From assembly GCA_001830045.1 (NCBI GenBank), contig MIDA01000105.1:24487-88486 (forward strand): a DNA stretch of 64,000 bases, read 5' to 3'. Shown here piece after piece: positions 18,258 to 26,350 of this stretch. Positions within the stretch are counted from its first letter, which is position 1, and each line of letters starts with the position of its first letter. The notes beneath the pieces are model-generated. The model saw only the letters and a program-made list of their open reading frames with translations. It made no database searches and was not told where the DNA came from. The DNA is from Tenericutes bacterium RIFOXYA12_FULL_35_10. GTDB lineage: Bacteria > Bacillota_I > Bacilli_A > Acholeplasmatales > Acholeplasmataceae. The position numbers were made by a program, and so were the translations under genes.

Positions 18258-18270
18258 GAGGTGAATGACA

Positions 18271-18663
18271 ATGTCAAAAGATCAACTTAAAGAAGAAAGA
18301 ATGAAGATTTTAGATTTATTAGCCAAAGGGATTATTAAAGCTGATGAGGCAGAAAAATTATTAAATGCATTGGAAGGTATTCCTCAAGCTCCTGAAGTTC
18401 CAGGGATTCCTGTATTTAAAGATAAGAAAGCTCCCTTTAGAATGCTTAAAATCTTTGTTGATTCTAAGGATGGAGATGTCATTAAAATTCAAATTCCTGT
18501 TGAATTTGCGAAACTCTTAAAGACAGGCAAATTCAATGTTAATCTCCAAGATGCAGATATCGATATCGATTCACTCATTCAAATGATCAATGCAGGCGTT
18601 GCAGGTGAACTCGTGAATGTCGAGTCAGCAGATGGCGATGTTGTCAGAATCGTAGTAGAATAG
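18271..18663 (+). CDS. YvlB/LiaX N-terminal-like protein (SHOCT-like domain)
   Basis: A 130-residue protein. The N-terminal hairpin ILDLLAKGIIKADEAEKLLN (about residues 10-29) is the SHOCT-like domain of YvlB/LiaX proteins. A Pro-rich linker (APEVPGIPVF) leads to a compact C-terminal region rich in Asp and hydrophobic strands, without the long adhesin-like domain of full YvlB. The start ATG 18271 is 9 bases after GAGG; the ATG at 18265 is too close to that RBS. It is the last gene of the 17468 operon. A candidate leader ORF begins in the same frame 18 bases after its stop. Confidence 0.75.
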   Translation: MSKDQLKEERMKILDLLAKGIIKADEAEKLLNALEGIPQAPEVPGIPVFKDKKAPFRMLKIFVDSKDGDVIKIQIPVEFAKLLKTGKFNVNLQDADIDIDSLIQMINAGVAGELVNVESADGDVVRIVVE

Positions 18664-18681
18664 TGTTGGAAGACATACTTC

Positions 18682-18732
18682 ATGTTCGTTAACCAGGACG
18701 CACGAGTCTTTGCGTCCTTTGGTTATGTTTAG
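18682..18732 (+). CDS. Candidate leader peptide of ABC exporter pair 2 (16 codons)
   Basis: ATG at 18682 opens a 16-residue ORF, MFVNQDARVFASFGYV, ending in TAG at 18730-18732. GGAAG (18668-18672) lies nine bases before it. The ORF runs through the whole of a strong hairpin (18691-18724) and stops 33 bases before the exporter start codon. Bacillus subtilis bmrCD, which encodes a similar heterodimeric exporter, is controlled by translation of a leader ORF. The same logic could apply here: a ribosome stalled by an antibiotic would change which hairpin forms. Translation of the ORF is not proven. Confidence 0.5.
   Translation: MFVNQDARVFASFGYV
18691..18724 (+). promoter_or_regulatory. Leader hairpin (attenuator or terminator) before ABC pair 2
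   Basis: A 12-bp stem AACCA-GGACGCA/TGCGTCC-TT-TGGTT with a two-T bulge and an 8-base loop. No T tract follows, so a plain terminator is unlikely. Its 3' arm contains TCCTT (18715-18719), complementary to the exporter RBS AAGGA (18753-18757), and the two pairings exclude each other. A smaller hairpin GGCA/TGCC (18732-18749) follows. The hairpin coincides with the leader ORF. Confidence 0.6.
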
Positions 18733-18765
18733 GCAAAACGGAATATGCCGGTAAGGAATTAAATT

Positions 18766-20538
18766 ATGCTACTTAGTAAACACTTTAGAAAGTATTACCT
18801 CAAATACGCACTCTACTTTATCGTAGGGATTGCTGTATTGATTGCTGTAGACTGGCTACAGCTCGATATTCCAAAACTTGTTGGGGGGATTATCGATACC
18901 TTAAAACAGACTGATCCAGATGTAGAGATGATTGAAAATTCGATTATTCAAATCGGAATTTTAGCAGCTTCAATAACTTTGGGTCGTTTTTTGTGGCGCT
19001 ACACCATTTTTGGAGCGTCAAGACGTATAGAATACGAACTAAGAAATGTGATGTTCGGACATGCTACCAAACTTTCTCAAAGCTTCTATAGCCAAGAAAA
19101 AGTGGGTGGGTTAATGACCTATTTCATTAACGACTTAGAAGCGATTCGTATGTCATTTGGTCCTGGTATTTTAATGCTGATTGATGGACTTATGTTAGGT
19201 GGTTTTGCACTTTATCGAATGGCAGCATTAAACTTAAAGTTAACGATTTATGCCGCGATTCCGATGACTTTATTAACGGTTGCACTTGTTTTCATCAGAA
19301 AAACAATTACGAAGCGCTTTAAAGAACGTCAAGAATCCGTTGAAAAATTATCTGATTTTACCCAAGAGAATTTTTCAGGAATTACCGTTATTAAAGCATT
19401 TGTTCGTGAAATGAAAGAAGCAATGCTCTTTAGAACGAAGAATTTAGATTTATACGATAAGAACATTACGTTCATGAAATACATTATCGTGATTAACATC
19501 GCATTAGGGATCGCCTTAAACATGGTGATCTTAGTCATTATTATTTTAGGTTCTCTCTTAGTCATTAATCATGAAGATGCTGGTTTAACTGCAGGTCAGT
19601 TAACGGAATATTTAGGTTATTTCTTTACATTGATCTGGCCAACGATGGCTTTATCACAATTTATTAATATTCAAAGCCAAGCGAAAGCTTCTGCTGAACG
19701 TATAACGAAATTCTTAGATCATCCACTTGATGTTTCTGATGAACCTGATGCAGTTGAAATACCAAATTTAAGAGGTGCTTTAAAAGTAGAGCATTTAACA
19801 TTTAAATACCCTGACGGAGATGCACCGGTGTTACACGATGTCTCATTTGATATTAAAGCAGGTGAAATGGTTGGTATTTTAGGTCGCACAGGAAGTGGCA
19901 AATCAAGCTTGGTTGACCTATTCCTTCGTATTTATAACTTAGAACCGGGCATGATTTATTTAGATAGTCACGATATCATGAAGTTATCCATTAAATCAGT
20001 CAGACAAACGATAGGCTACGTTCCACAAGATAATTTCTTATTCTCGGATACGATTGTCAATAACATCGGATTTGCCATGGAAAATCCAAAAGAAGAAGAT
20101 GTTGTTGAACCCGCGAAGTTATCGGATGTCTATGAGAATATTATGGAATTTAAAGAACAATTTAACACCATTTTAGGTGAACGTGGGGTCACTGTTTCGG
20201 GTGGTCAAAAACAACGTATTTCTATTGCAAGAGCTTTGGCTAAAGATCCTGAAATCTTAATATTAGATGATTCTGTTTCAGCAGTTGATACAAAAACTGA
20301 AGAAGCGATTATTAAAAACTTACACCGTATTCGTAAAGGTAGAACAACTATTTTTATTGCGCACCGTATTTCAACGGTGAAGCGTATGGATAAAATCATT
20401 TTACTTGATCAAGGAAAAGTTGTTGGCATAGGTTCTCACAAGGAACTCATGAAGACATCACCACTTTATCAAGATATGGTGAAACGTCAAACGTTAGAAA
20501 ATCTCGTTCAAGGAGGTGCAACTAGTGAAGGACTTTAA
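18766..20538 (+). CDS. Heterodimeric ABC exporter, non-canonical subunit (pair 2)
   Basis: A 590-residue half-transporter, YheI/BmrC-like. A six-helix membrane domain (about 1-310) precedes the ATPase domain with Walker A GRTGSGKSS from residue 373 and signature VSGGQ around 477-481. Walker B is LILDD with Asp502 in the catalytic Glu position. The switch His533 is kept, unlike in pairs 1 and 3. The start ATG follows TAAGGA, which the leader structure may mask. The 3' end overlaps the partner by 14 bp. No promoter is visible directly upstream, so it may be read through from the YvlB-like operon or from an unrecognised promoter. Confidence 0.9.
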   Translation: MLLSKHFRKYYLKYALYFIVGIAVLIAVDWLQLDIPKLVGGIIDTLKQTDPDVEMIENSIIQIGILAASITLGRFLWRYTIFGASRRIEYELRNVMFGHATKLSQSFYSQEKVGGLMTYFINDLEAIRMSFGPGILMLIDGLMLGGFALYRMAALNLKLTIYAAIPMTLLTVALVFIRKTITKRFKERQESVEKLSDFTQENFSGITVIKAFVREMKEAMLFRTKNLDLYDKNITFMKYIIVINIALGIALNMVILVIIILGSLLVINHEDAGLTAGQLTEYLGYFFTLIWPTMALSQFINIQSQAKASAERITKFLDHPLDVSDEPDAVEIPNLRGALKVEHLTFKYPDGDAPVLHDVSFDIKAGEMVGILGRTGSGKSSLVDLFLRIYNLEPGMIYLDSHDIMKLSIKSVRQTIGYVPQDNFLFSDTIVNNIGFAMENPKEEDVVEPAKLSDVYENIMEFKEQFNTILGERGVTVSGGQKQRISIARALAKDPEILILDDSVSAVDTKTEEAIIKNLHRIRKGRTTIFIAHRISTVKRMDKIILLDQGKVVGIGSHKELMKTSPLYQDMVKRQTLENLVQGGATSEGL

Positions 20539-22318
20539 AGATAACACTCGTGAACGTAGTGATAAAGAAGTGATTCGTCGTTTGTTAACGTACGGAAAGC
20601 CTTATAAACGTGAATTTTTCTGGATTGTCGTCATGATGATTGTATCCTTAGGGATTCAGCTACTTCCACCACTTCTGATCGGTTTAACCGTTGATACGGT
20701 GGGTAATGATGCACTCTCAAGACCTGAGAAAATTGAATTCATTATTTTCTTATCTATCTTTTTCATCATCGTTTTAGTTATTGGTAACGTTGTAGGATAC
20801 TTACAAGGGATCATGCTTCAAAAAGTAGGTCAAAAGACAGTTGTCTCACTTCGTGATGAAGTATTCAATCACATTGAACATCTCTCGATTGGACAGATCA
20901 ACCAAGTTCCTGTTGGTAAATTAGTCACCAGAGTGATTAATGATACCAATACGATCAGTGAAATGTATACCAATGTTGCAGTTAACTTGATTCGAAATGT
21001 GCTTTATTTATTTGCTATATTGATTGTCATCTTTATCATTAACTGGAAGATTTCACTCTTTGTAGTGACGGTTGTACCACTTGTTTTCTTAGCAACCATG
21101 ATTTTTAGAAAGTATTCAAGAACATCTTATCGTAAGGTGAGACAAAACGTTTCTGAAGTGAATGCATTTCTATCTGAAAATTTATCAGGTATGAAGGTGA
21201 CACAAATCTTTAACCAAGAAGATAAAAAACGTTCTGAGTTTAAAAATCATAGCGTGAAATTAAGAAACAGCTACTTACAAGAAATTTTAGTCTTCGGTAT
21301 ATATCGTCCAGTCGTCTACCTCTTTTCAATGGTTGGACTGCTCTTGGTTTTATATATCGGTTATCAAGAAGTTTTAGCAGGCGTCATTACTGCAGGTATT
21401 CTCTATGCTTACTATGCATACGTCGGTGATTTCTTTGAACCGATTCAGCAACTTGCTGAACAGTTTAATACACTTCAAAATGCATTTGCATCTGCTGAAA
21501 AAGTATTTGACGTCCTAGATACGAAACCAGAGATCACAGATGATCCAGAAGCTATGGATATGACATCGTTTTCAGGTCGAATCGAATTTAAGGATGTTTG
21601 GTTTTCTTACTTACCCGATGAATGGGTTTTAAAAGGTGTATCATTTAGTGTCAATCCAGGTGATACCGTGGCCTTTGTAGGTGCAACCGGTTCAGGTAAA
21701 ACAACGATCTTAGGATTGATTGTCAGAAATTATGAAATCCAAAAAGGTCAAATTTTAATTGATGGTATCGATATTAAAAAGATTACAAGATCCTCCTTAA
21801 GACGTTTTATTGGTCAAATGCTACAAGATGTCTTCTTATTCTCTGGAACAATTTTAGAAAACATTACACTTCGTGATGAGTCGATTACGCAAGAAGAAGT
21901 GAAGAGTGCTTCTGAATATGTTGGAGCGAACACATTTATTGAAACATTACCAGATAGTTACAATCACGTCGTCTTAGAAAGAGGAAATAACTTCTCAGCA
22001 GGACAACGTCAGCTCATCAGTTTTGCAAGAGCGCTTGTTTATAAACCAAGTCTTATGATCTTAGATGAAGCAACCGCGAATATCGATAGTGAAACTGAAG
22101 GTTTGATTCAAGAGTCTTTAGAAAAGATGATGAATATCTCTACGATGCTCATCGTTGCCCATCGATTATCCACCATTCAGCATGCCGATAAAATCATCGT
22201 CATGCAAAAAGGTGAAATCAAAGAAAGTGGAAATCATCAGGAATTACTTAAACTTGGTGGTTTATACTATAACCTCTATCAATTACAGTATGAAGAGAAG
22301 GAAGCGAATCCAGCATAG
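20525..22318 (+). CDS. Heterodimeric ABC exporter, canonical subunit (pair 2)
   Basis: A 597-residue partner, YheH/BmrD-like. The membrane domain is followed by Walker A GATGSGKTT from residue 386, the divergent signature FSAGQ near 490-494, Walker B ILDEA with Glu515, and switch His546. These supply the consensus ATPase site together with the VSGGQ of the partner. The start is GTG 20525, eight bases after AGGAGG (20511-20516); a GTG at 20516 overlaps the RBS. The last codons form the left arm of the terminator. Multidrug export is likely, substrate unknown. Confidence 0.9.
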   Translation: MKDFKDNTRERSDKEVIRRLLTYGKPYKREFFWIVVMMIVSLGIQLLPPLLIGLTVDTVGNDALSRPEKIEFIIFLSIFFIIVLVIGNVVGYLQGIMLQKVGQKTVVSLRDEVFNHIEHLSIGQINQVPVGKLVTRVINDTNTISEMYTNVAVNLIRNVLYLFAILIVIFIINWKISLFVVTVVPLVFLATMIFRKYSRTSYRKVRQNVSEVNAFLSENLSGMKVTQIFNQEDKKRSEFKNHSVKLRNSYLQEILVFGIYRPVVYLFSMVGLLLVLYIGYQEVLAGVITAGILYAYYAYVGDFFEPIQQLAEQFNTLQNAFASAEKVFDVLDTKPEITDDPEAMDMTSFSGRIEFKDVWFSYLPDEWVLKGVSFSVNPGDTVAFVGATGSGKTTILGLIVRNYEIQKGQILIDGIDIKKITRSSLRRFIGQMLQDVFLFSGTILENITLRDESITQEEVKSASEYVGANTFIETLPDSYNHVVLERGNNFSAGQRQLISFARALVYKPSLMILDEATANIDSETEGLIQESLEKMMNISTMLIVAHRLSTIQHADKIIVMQKGEIKESGNHQELLKLGGLYYNLYQLQYEEKEANPA

Positions 22319-22334
22319 CTGGTCGCTTCTTTTT
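22301..22334 (+). terminator. Terminator of ABC exporter pair 2
   Basis: Outer stem GAAGCGA/TCGCTTC and inner stem CCAGC/GCTGG, then TTTTTC. It overlaps the last codons and stop of the gene. Confidence 0.93.
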
Positions 22335-22338
22335 CTTC

Positions 22339-22367
22339 GTGACTTTTAAGAGGTAAACAGTTACAAT
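22339..22367 (+). promoter_or_regulatory. Promoter of the aldo/keto reductase gene
   Basis: GTGACT, 17 bp, TACAAT, ending 23 bases before the start. Confidence 0.55.
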
Positions 22368-22390
22368 AGTACTGAAAGGACGTGATTTTT

Positions 22391-23389
22391 ATGTTTCAAG
22401 CAAATCCAGCACGTTACGACAAAATGATTTTTAGACGTGCGGGTAAAACGGGTTTAAAACTTCCTGTCTTATCCTTTGGCTTATGGCAAAACTTTGGTGC
22501 TGATAATGATTATGAGACCTGTAAAGCGATGATTTATCAAGCATTTAACAACGGTATTATTCATTTTGACTTAGCAAATAACTACGGACCTCCCGCAGGA
22601 TTCGCAGAAAGTATGTTTGGTCGTATTTTAGATGATGGTTTAAGAGCTTACCGTGATGAACTTATTATTTCTACAAAAGCGGGTTACTATATGTGGCCAG
22701 GTCCTTATGGTGATTTTGGTTCAAGAAAGTATTTAATGGCATCTTTAGACCAATCTTTAAAAAGAATGGGTTTAGATTATGTTGATATTTTTTATCATCA
22801 CCGTTTTGATGATGGTACAGACCTTTATGAAACGATGCTTGCCTTGAGGGATATCGTTTTACAAGGTAAAGCGATTTATGTAGGACTTTCAAATTATAAC
22901 AGTGAACAACTTAAGAGAGCACATCACATCTTAGATGAACTTCATGTACCTTATGTGATTACTCAGCCTTCTTATAGCATGTTAAACCGCTGGATTGAAA
23001 GAGATGGATTACTTGATACACAAGATAAACTCGGTGTGGGAACGATTTGTTTTTCAGCGCTTGCACAAGGTAAGTTAACGAATAAATATATCACGGGTAT
23101 TCCAGAAGATTCAAGAGCTAAAAAAGCGCATTCGATGTGGTTAAAAGAAAAAGATATTACACCTGCACTTCAATCTATGTTAAAAGAACTAGATGCTGTT
23201 GCTAAAAAAAGAGGTCAATCAATTGCACAGATGGCACTTGCATGGGTACTCAGAAATCCGAAGATGACATCAACATTAATCTCAACTTCAAAAATCGAAC
23301 AATTAGATGAAAACTTAAAAACATTAGACAATCTTTCATTTACTGAAGAAGAAATCAAAGAAATCGATCTAATCTTAAGTCATTTCTAG
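22391..23389 (+). CDS. Aldo/keto reductase (YghZ-like)
   Basis: A 332-residue NADPH-dependent oxidoreductase of the AKR14/YghZ type, reducing aldehydes such as glyceraldehyde-3-phosphate or methylglyoxal in the cytosol. The tetrad is visible: Asp and Tyr in FDLANNYGP, Lys in ISTKAGY, His in FYHHRFD. A late cofactor-binding segment STSKIEQLDENL fits the family. The start ATG 22391 follows GAAAGGA; the GTG at 22382 is too close to that RBS. The gene is monocistronic between two strong terminators. Confidence 0.92.
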   Translation: MFQANPARYDKMIFRRAGKTGLKLPVLSFGLWQNFGADNDYETCKAMIYQAFNNGIIHFDLANNYGPPAGFAESMFGRILDDGLRAYRDELIISTKAGYYMWPGPYGDFGSRKYLMASLDQSLKRMGLDYVDIFYHHRFDDGTDLYETMLALRDIVLQGKAIYVGLSNYNSEQLKRAHHILDELHVPYVITQPSYSMLNRWIERDGLLDTQDKLGVGTICFSALAQGKLTNKYITGIPEDSRAKKAHSMWLKEKDITPALQSMLKELDAVAKKRGQSIAQMALAWVLRNPKMTSTLISTSKIEQLDENLKTLDNLSFTEEEIKEIDLILSHF

Positions 23390-23413
23390 TCCAACACATG
23401 TTGGACTTTTTCT
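23388..23413 (+). terminator. Terminator of aldo/keto reductase gene
   Basis: An 8-bp stem AGTCCAAC/GTTGGACT with loop ACAT and TTTTTC. Confidence 0.9.
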
Positions 23414-23420
23414 TTATCTA

Positions 23421-23449
23421 TTGACGTATATAAAAAAGCATGCTATACT
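23421..23449 (+). promoter_or_regulatory. Promoter of the metal transporter-repressor operon
   Basis: TTGACG, 17 bp, TATACT. The transcription start would fall a few bases before the palindrome at 23460. Confidence 0.82.
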
Positions 23450-23459
23450 TAAACCGAAA

Positions 23460-23475
23460 TTAAGGCATGCCTTAA
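23460..23475. promoter_or_regulatory. Perfect palindromic operator, probable DtxR/MntR-family site
   Basis: TTAAGGCATGCCTTAA is a perfect 16-bp palindrome at about +5 to +20 of the transcript, next to the RBS. The second gene of this operon encodes a DtxR-type metal-dependent repressor, so metal-responsive autoregulation is the natural reading. Confidence 0.75.
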
Positions 23476-23491
23476 AAAAGGAGTAGATTCT

Positions 23492-24316
23492 ATGCTGACA
23501 TGGTTTATGGGATTAGAGGTTTGGGTACAGGCATTGATCGGAACATTATTTACATGGGGACTTACCGCACTCGGTGCTTCGCTTGTATTTTTGTTTAAAA
23601 ATATTGAACGTAACGTATTTAATTTAATGTTAGGATTTGCATCTGGTGTGATGATAGCAGCAAGCTTTTGGAGTTTACTAGCTCCAGCCATTGATATGGC
23701 CAATGAACAAGGTGCTATCTCATGGTTTGTCGTTGCAGTTGGTTTTGCATTAGGTGGTATTTTCTTATACCTAGCAGATAAAATTGTACCTCACATGCAT
23801 TTTGGATTTAATCATGATCGTGAAGGATTACCCACAAAGTTAAAAAGAAATATATTACTTGTTTTTTCAATTACACTGCATAACATTCCAGAAGGTTTAG
23901 CAGTTGGTGTTGCTTTTGGTGCCATTCAATACATGTCTGGTGATTTAACTGCAGCAACCCTTTCTGCGATTGGACTTGCGATTGGGATTGGGATTCAAAA
24001 CTTCCCTGAAGGTGCTGCAGTATCCATTCCTTTAAGACAAGAAGGGGTATCACGTACAAAAGCTTTTATTTATGGCCAAGCATCAGGCTTAGTAGAACCT
24101 GTTTCAGCCATTTTAGGAGCTATCTTAGTGACCTATGTTTCAGTCATTTTGCCTTACGCACTCGCATTTGCTGCAGGTGCGATGATTTATGTCGTTGTTG
24201 AAGAGTTGATTCCTGAAGCACAGCAAAAACAGACACCCAAAGGTGCGCATTACGCCACGTTTGGTGTTATGGTTGGTTTTATTGTAATGATGATCTTAGA
24301 TGTTGCCTTAGGCTAA
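23492..24316 (+). CDS. ZIP-family metal transporter
   Basis: A 274-residue membrane protein of the ZIP/GufA type with about eight helices, moving Zn, Mn or Fe into the cytosol. Metal-site motifs are HNIPEGLAVG in TM4 and NFPEGAAVSIP in TM5. A His-containing cytoplasmic loop (HMHFGFNHD) sits before TM4. The start follows AAAGGAG. It is the first gene of an operon with a DtxR-type repressor, with a perfect palindrome over its leader. That arrangement suggests uptake repressed when metal is plentiful. Which metal is used cannot be told from sequence. Confidence 0.92.
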   Translation: MLTWFMGLEVWVQALIGTLFTWGLTALGASLVFLFKNIERNVFNLMLGFASGVMIAASFWSLLAPAIDMANEQGAISWFVVAVGFALGGIFLYLADKIVPHMHFGFNHDREGLPTKLKRNILLVFSITLHNIPEGLAVGVAFGAIQYMSGDLTAATLSAIGLAIGIGIQNFPEGAAVSIPLRQEGVSRTKAFIYGQASGLVEPVSAILGAILVTYVSVILPYALAFAAGAMIYVVVEELIPEAQQKQTPKGAHYATFGVMVGFIVMMILDVALG

Positions 24317-24332
24317 TAAGAGGAGATTAAGG

Positions 24333-24986
24333 ATGAATAGAGCGGAAGAGGATTATATAAAAACGATCTACGAATTAACAATTGAAAAAAAACAAGAGAT
24401 GATTAAGTCGAATGAGATTGCTGATCGTTTTGGGTTTACCGACCAAAGTGTGAACGAAATGATCAAAAAATTAGAGAAAAAACATCTCGTTTCATTTGTT
24501 CCTTATAAAGGGATTTCTTTAACCAAGAAGGGAAAAGATGTTGCGATTCGTATGATTCGTGCTCACCGGATTTGGGAAGTATTTTTAACAGAAAAATTAG
24601 GTTTTTCATGGGAAAATGTGCATGAAGATGCTGAGATGTTAGAACATGCAACAAGTTCTGAAGTACTCGAGAAACTCTATCATTTTTTAGGTGAGCCTAA
24701 ATATTGTCAACATGGTAACCCAATCCCCAATATCAAAGGTAAAATGGAAGATGCAATTTCTTTATCACTTGACCATTTAGAAGTAGGTCAAACATTCGAA
24801 TTATTAAGAGTGATTGATCATAAAGATTTACTGATCTATCTCAACACACAACATATAAAACTTCATGACCAATTTAAAATTATTGAAAAAGATGCGTTTA
24901 ATGGATTGATGAAGGTTTTATGTCAAGGTGTTGAAAAAACGATCACCATCAAAACAGCTAAAATGTTATTTGGTAAATTGATTTAA
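24333..24986 (+). CDS. DtxR/MntR-family metal-dependent transcriptional repressor
   Basis: A 217-residue regulator. The N-terminal winged helix begins with NRAEEDYIKTIYEL, and the recognition helix region reads FTDQSVNEMIKKLEKKHLV. The dimerisation/metal domain (about 70-140) has RAHRIWEVFLTEKLGF, HEDAEMLEHATS and CQHGNPIP, with typical metal-ligand His, Glu and Cys residues. A C-terminal FeoA/SH3-like domain ends the protein. The start follows GAGGAG, 16 bases after the transporter stop. It probably binds the palindrome at 23460-23475. Confidence 0.93.
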   Translation: MNRAEEDYIKTIYELTIEKKQEMIKSNEIADRFGFTDQSVNEMIKKLEKKHLVSFVPYKGISLTKKGKDVAIRMIRAHRIWEVFLTEKLGFSWENVHEDAEMLEHATSSEVLEKLYHFLGEPKYCQHGNPIPNIKGKMEDAISLSLDHLEVGQTFELLRVIDHKDLLIYLNTQHIKLHDQFKIIEKDAFNGLMKVLCQGVEKTITIKTAKMLFGKLI

Positions 24987-25027
24987 GTATAAAATGATTG
25001 AATGAAATTTTGAAAGGGGGCTAAGAC

Positions 25028-26350
25028 ATGCTAAAAGAATTTTTACAAGGGCAGGATATAAAGATATTAAAAGAATTTTTAGATGATATCCATGCACATG
25101 ACTTAGCAGATATGTTTTTAGAACTAACTCAAGAAGAAAAAGATAAAGTCTATCAACTCTTGTCCAGTGAGAAACTTGCTGAGCTAGTTTCTTATCTTGA
25201 AGTTGAAGAAGCAGCAGAAGTCTTATCTGATTTTGATGTTGAAAAGCAGGTTGAACTGGTCGAAATGATGGAACCAGATGATGCTGCTGATATCATTTTG
25301 GAGTTAGATGAAGATGAACAAGAAGAACTTCTAGAAAACTTAGATGAAGATTCTGAAATTAAAGAATTAATTCAATACGATGATGATGAGACAGGTTCTG
25401 CGATGACGAACCTTTTTGTTGCTGTTTTACCAGATATGGATGTTAAGCAAGCAACAAAAAAAGTCATCAAAGAAGCAGATGAAGTTGAATCAATTAATAC
25501 CATCTTCGTTGCTGATGAACAAAATCATTATGTTGGTGCAGTTGAGTTAAAGTCTTTGTTAAAGGCTAAAACACCACTAGAAATCAAAGAATTAATCGTT
25601 GATTATCCCGTATCCTATGCGAAAGATTCCATTACAAAAACGGTTCAAGCCATTCGGAATTATGGGATTTACGAAATGCCAGTTTTAAATGAAAAAAACG
25701 AGTTGCTCGGAATGATTACGTTAGATGATGCACTTGATATTTATCAAGAAGAAGCTCAAGAAGACTATGAACGTTTATCTGCACTACCTGATACTGAAGA
25801 GCATAAAAACGCATTTTTAACTGCGCTTCATCGTCTACCATGGTTACTTTCACTACTTATCATTTCATTTCCAATCGCACTTGTTACAAGACAATTTGAA
25901 CATGTACTTGCCACAGTTGCTATTCTTGTTGTTTTCCAACCACTTATTTTAGACTCTGCGGGGAATGTTGCAACGCAAACACTTGCTGTTACACTTCGTA
26001 TGTTATCTTCTGAAGAAAAAGGTATGGGAGTCAATGCATGGAGAGAAATATTAACCGGTGTGATTAATGGTCTCGTGATTGGTGCAATAGCCTTCATTAT
26101 GACGTTCATTTTTGCAAAAGTGAACCCATCACTGACGACAGATCCCATTTTAATTAGCTTTGTTGTAGGACTATCTTTATGGTTAACTGTCATCATGGCA
26201 CCCGTTGTTGCGCTACTCATACCGGTGACACTTAATCTCCTAAAAATTGACCCTGCTGTCGCATCAGGTCCTTTTATTACGACATTAATCGACGTTGCTG
26301 CTTTATTTATCTATTTCGGTTTAGCAACCTTTATGTTAGGGGGGATATAA
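25028..26350 (+). CDS. mgtE: Magnesium transporter MgtE, first of a tandem pair
   Basis: A 440-residue Mg2+ channel/transporter. An acidic N domain (about 1-120, rich in DDAADIILELDEDE-type repeats) and two CBS domains (about 125-245) act as Mg2+ sensors. A C-terminal five-helix membrane domain contains SAGNVATQT and ASGPFITTLIDV, whose Asp lines the pore in the family. The start follows AAAGGGGG. The stop overlaps the ATG of the next mgtE by one base (TAATG), so the two paralogues are made together. No M-box riboswitch can fit in the short leader. Confidence 0.94.
   Translation: MLKEFLQGQDIKILKEFLDDIHAHDLADMFLELTQEEKDKVYQLLSSEKLAELVSYLEVEEAAEVLSDFDVEKQVELVEMMEPDDAADIILELDEDEQEELLENLDEDSEIKELIQYDDDETGSAMTNLFVAVLPDMDVKQATKKVIKEADEVESINTIFVADEQNHYVGAVELKSLLKAKTPLEIKELIVDYPVSYAKDSITKTVQAIRNYGIYEMPVLNEKNELLGMITLDDALDIYQEEAQEDYERLSALPDTEEHKNAFLTALHRLPWLLSLLIISFPIALVTRQFEHVLATVAILVVFQPLILDSAGNVATQTLAVTLRMLSSEEKGMGVNAWREILTGVINGLVIGAIAFIMTFIFAKVNPSLTTDPILISFVVGLSLWLTVIMAPVVALLIPVTLNLLKIDPAVASGPFITTLIDVAALFIYFGLATFMLGGI

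Noticed and set aside
18664-18765. Guanidine-II (mini-ykkC) riboswitch before an efflux gene
   Set aside because: Two hairpins with ACGA and ACGG in or near the loops recall the ACGR loops of that class, but the ACGR bases are not held in tight tetraloops and the stems do not fit. The leader-ORF explanation accounts for the first hairpin better.
25000-25027. M-box magnesium riboswitch before mgtE
   Set aside because: The gap to the upstream gene is only 41 bases, far too short for that element.
25828-26220. 130-codon minus-strand ORF inside mgtE
   Set aside because: It is antisense to a membrane domain with strong family motifs; long shadow ORFs are common there and it has no RBS.
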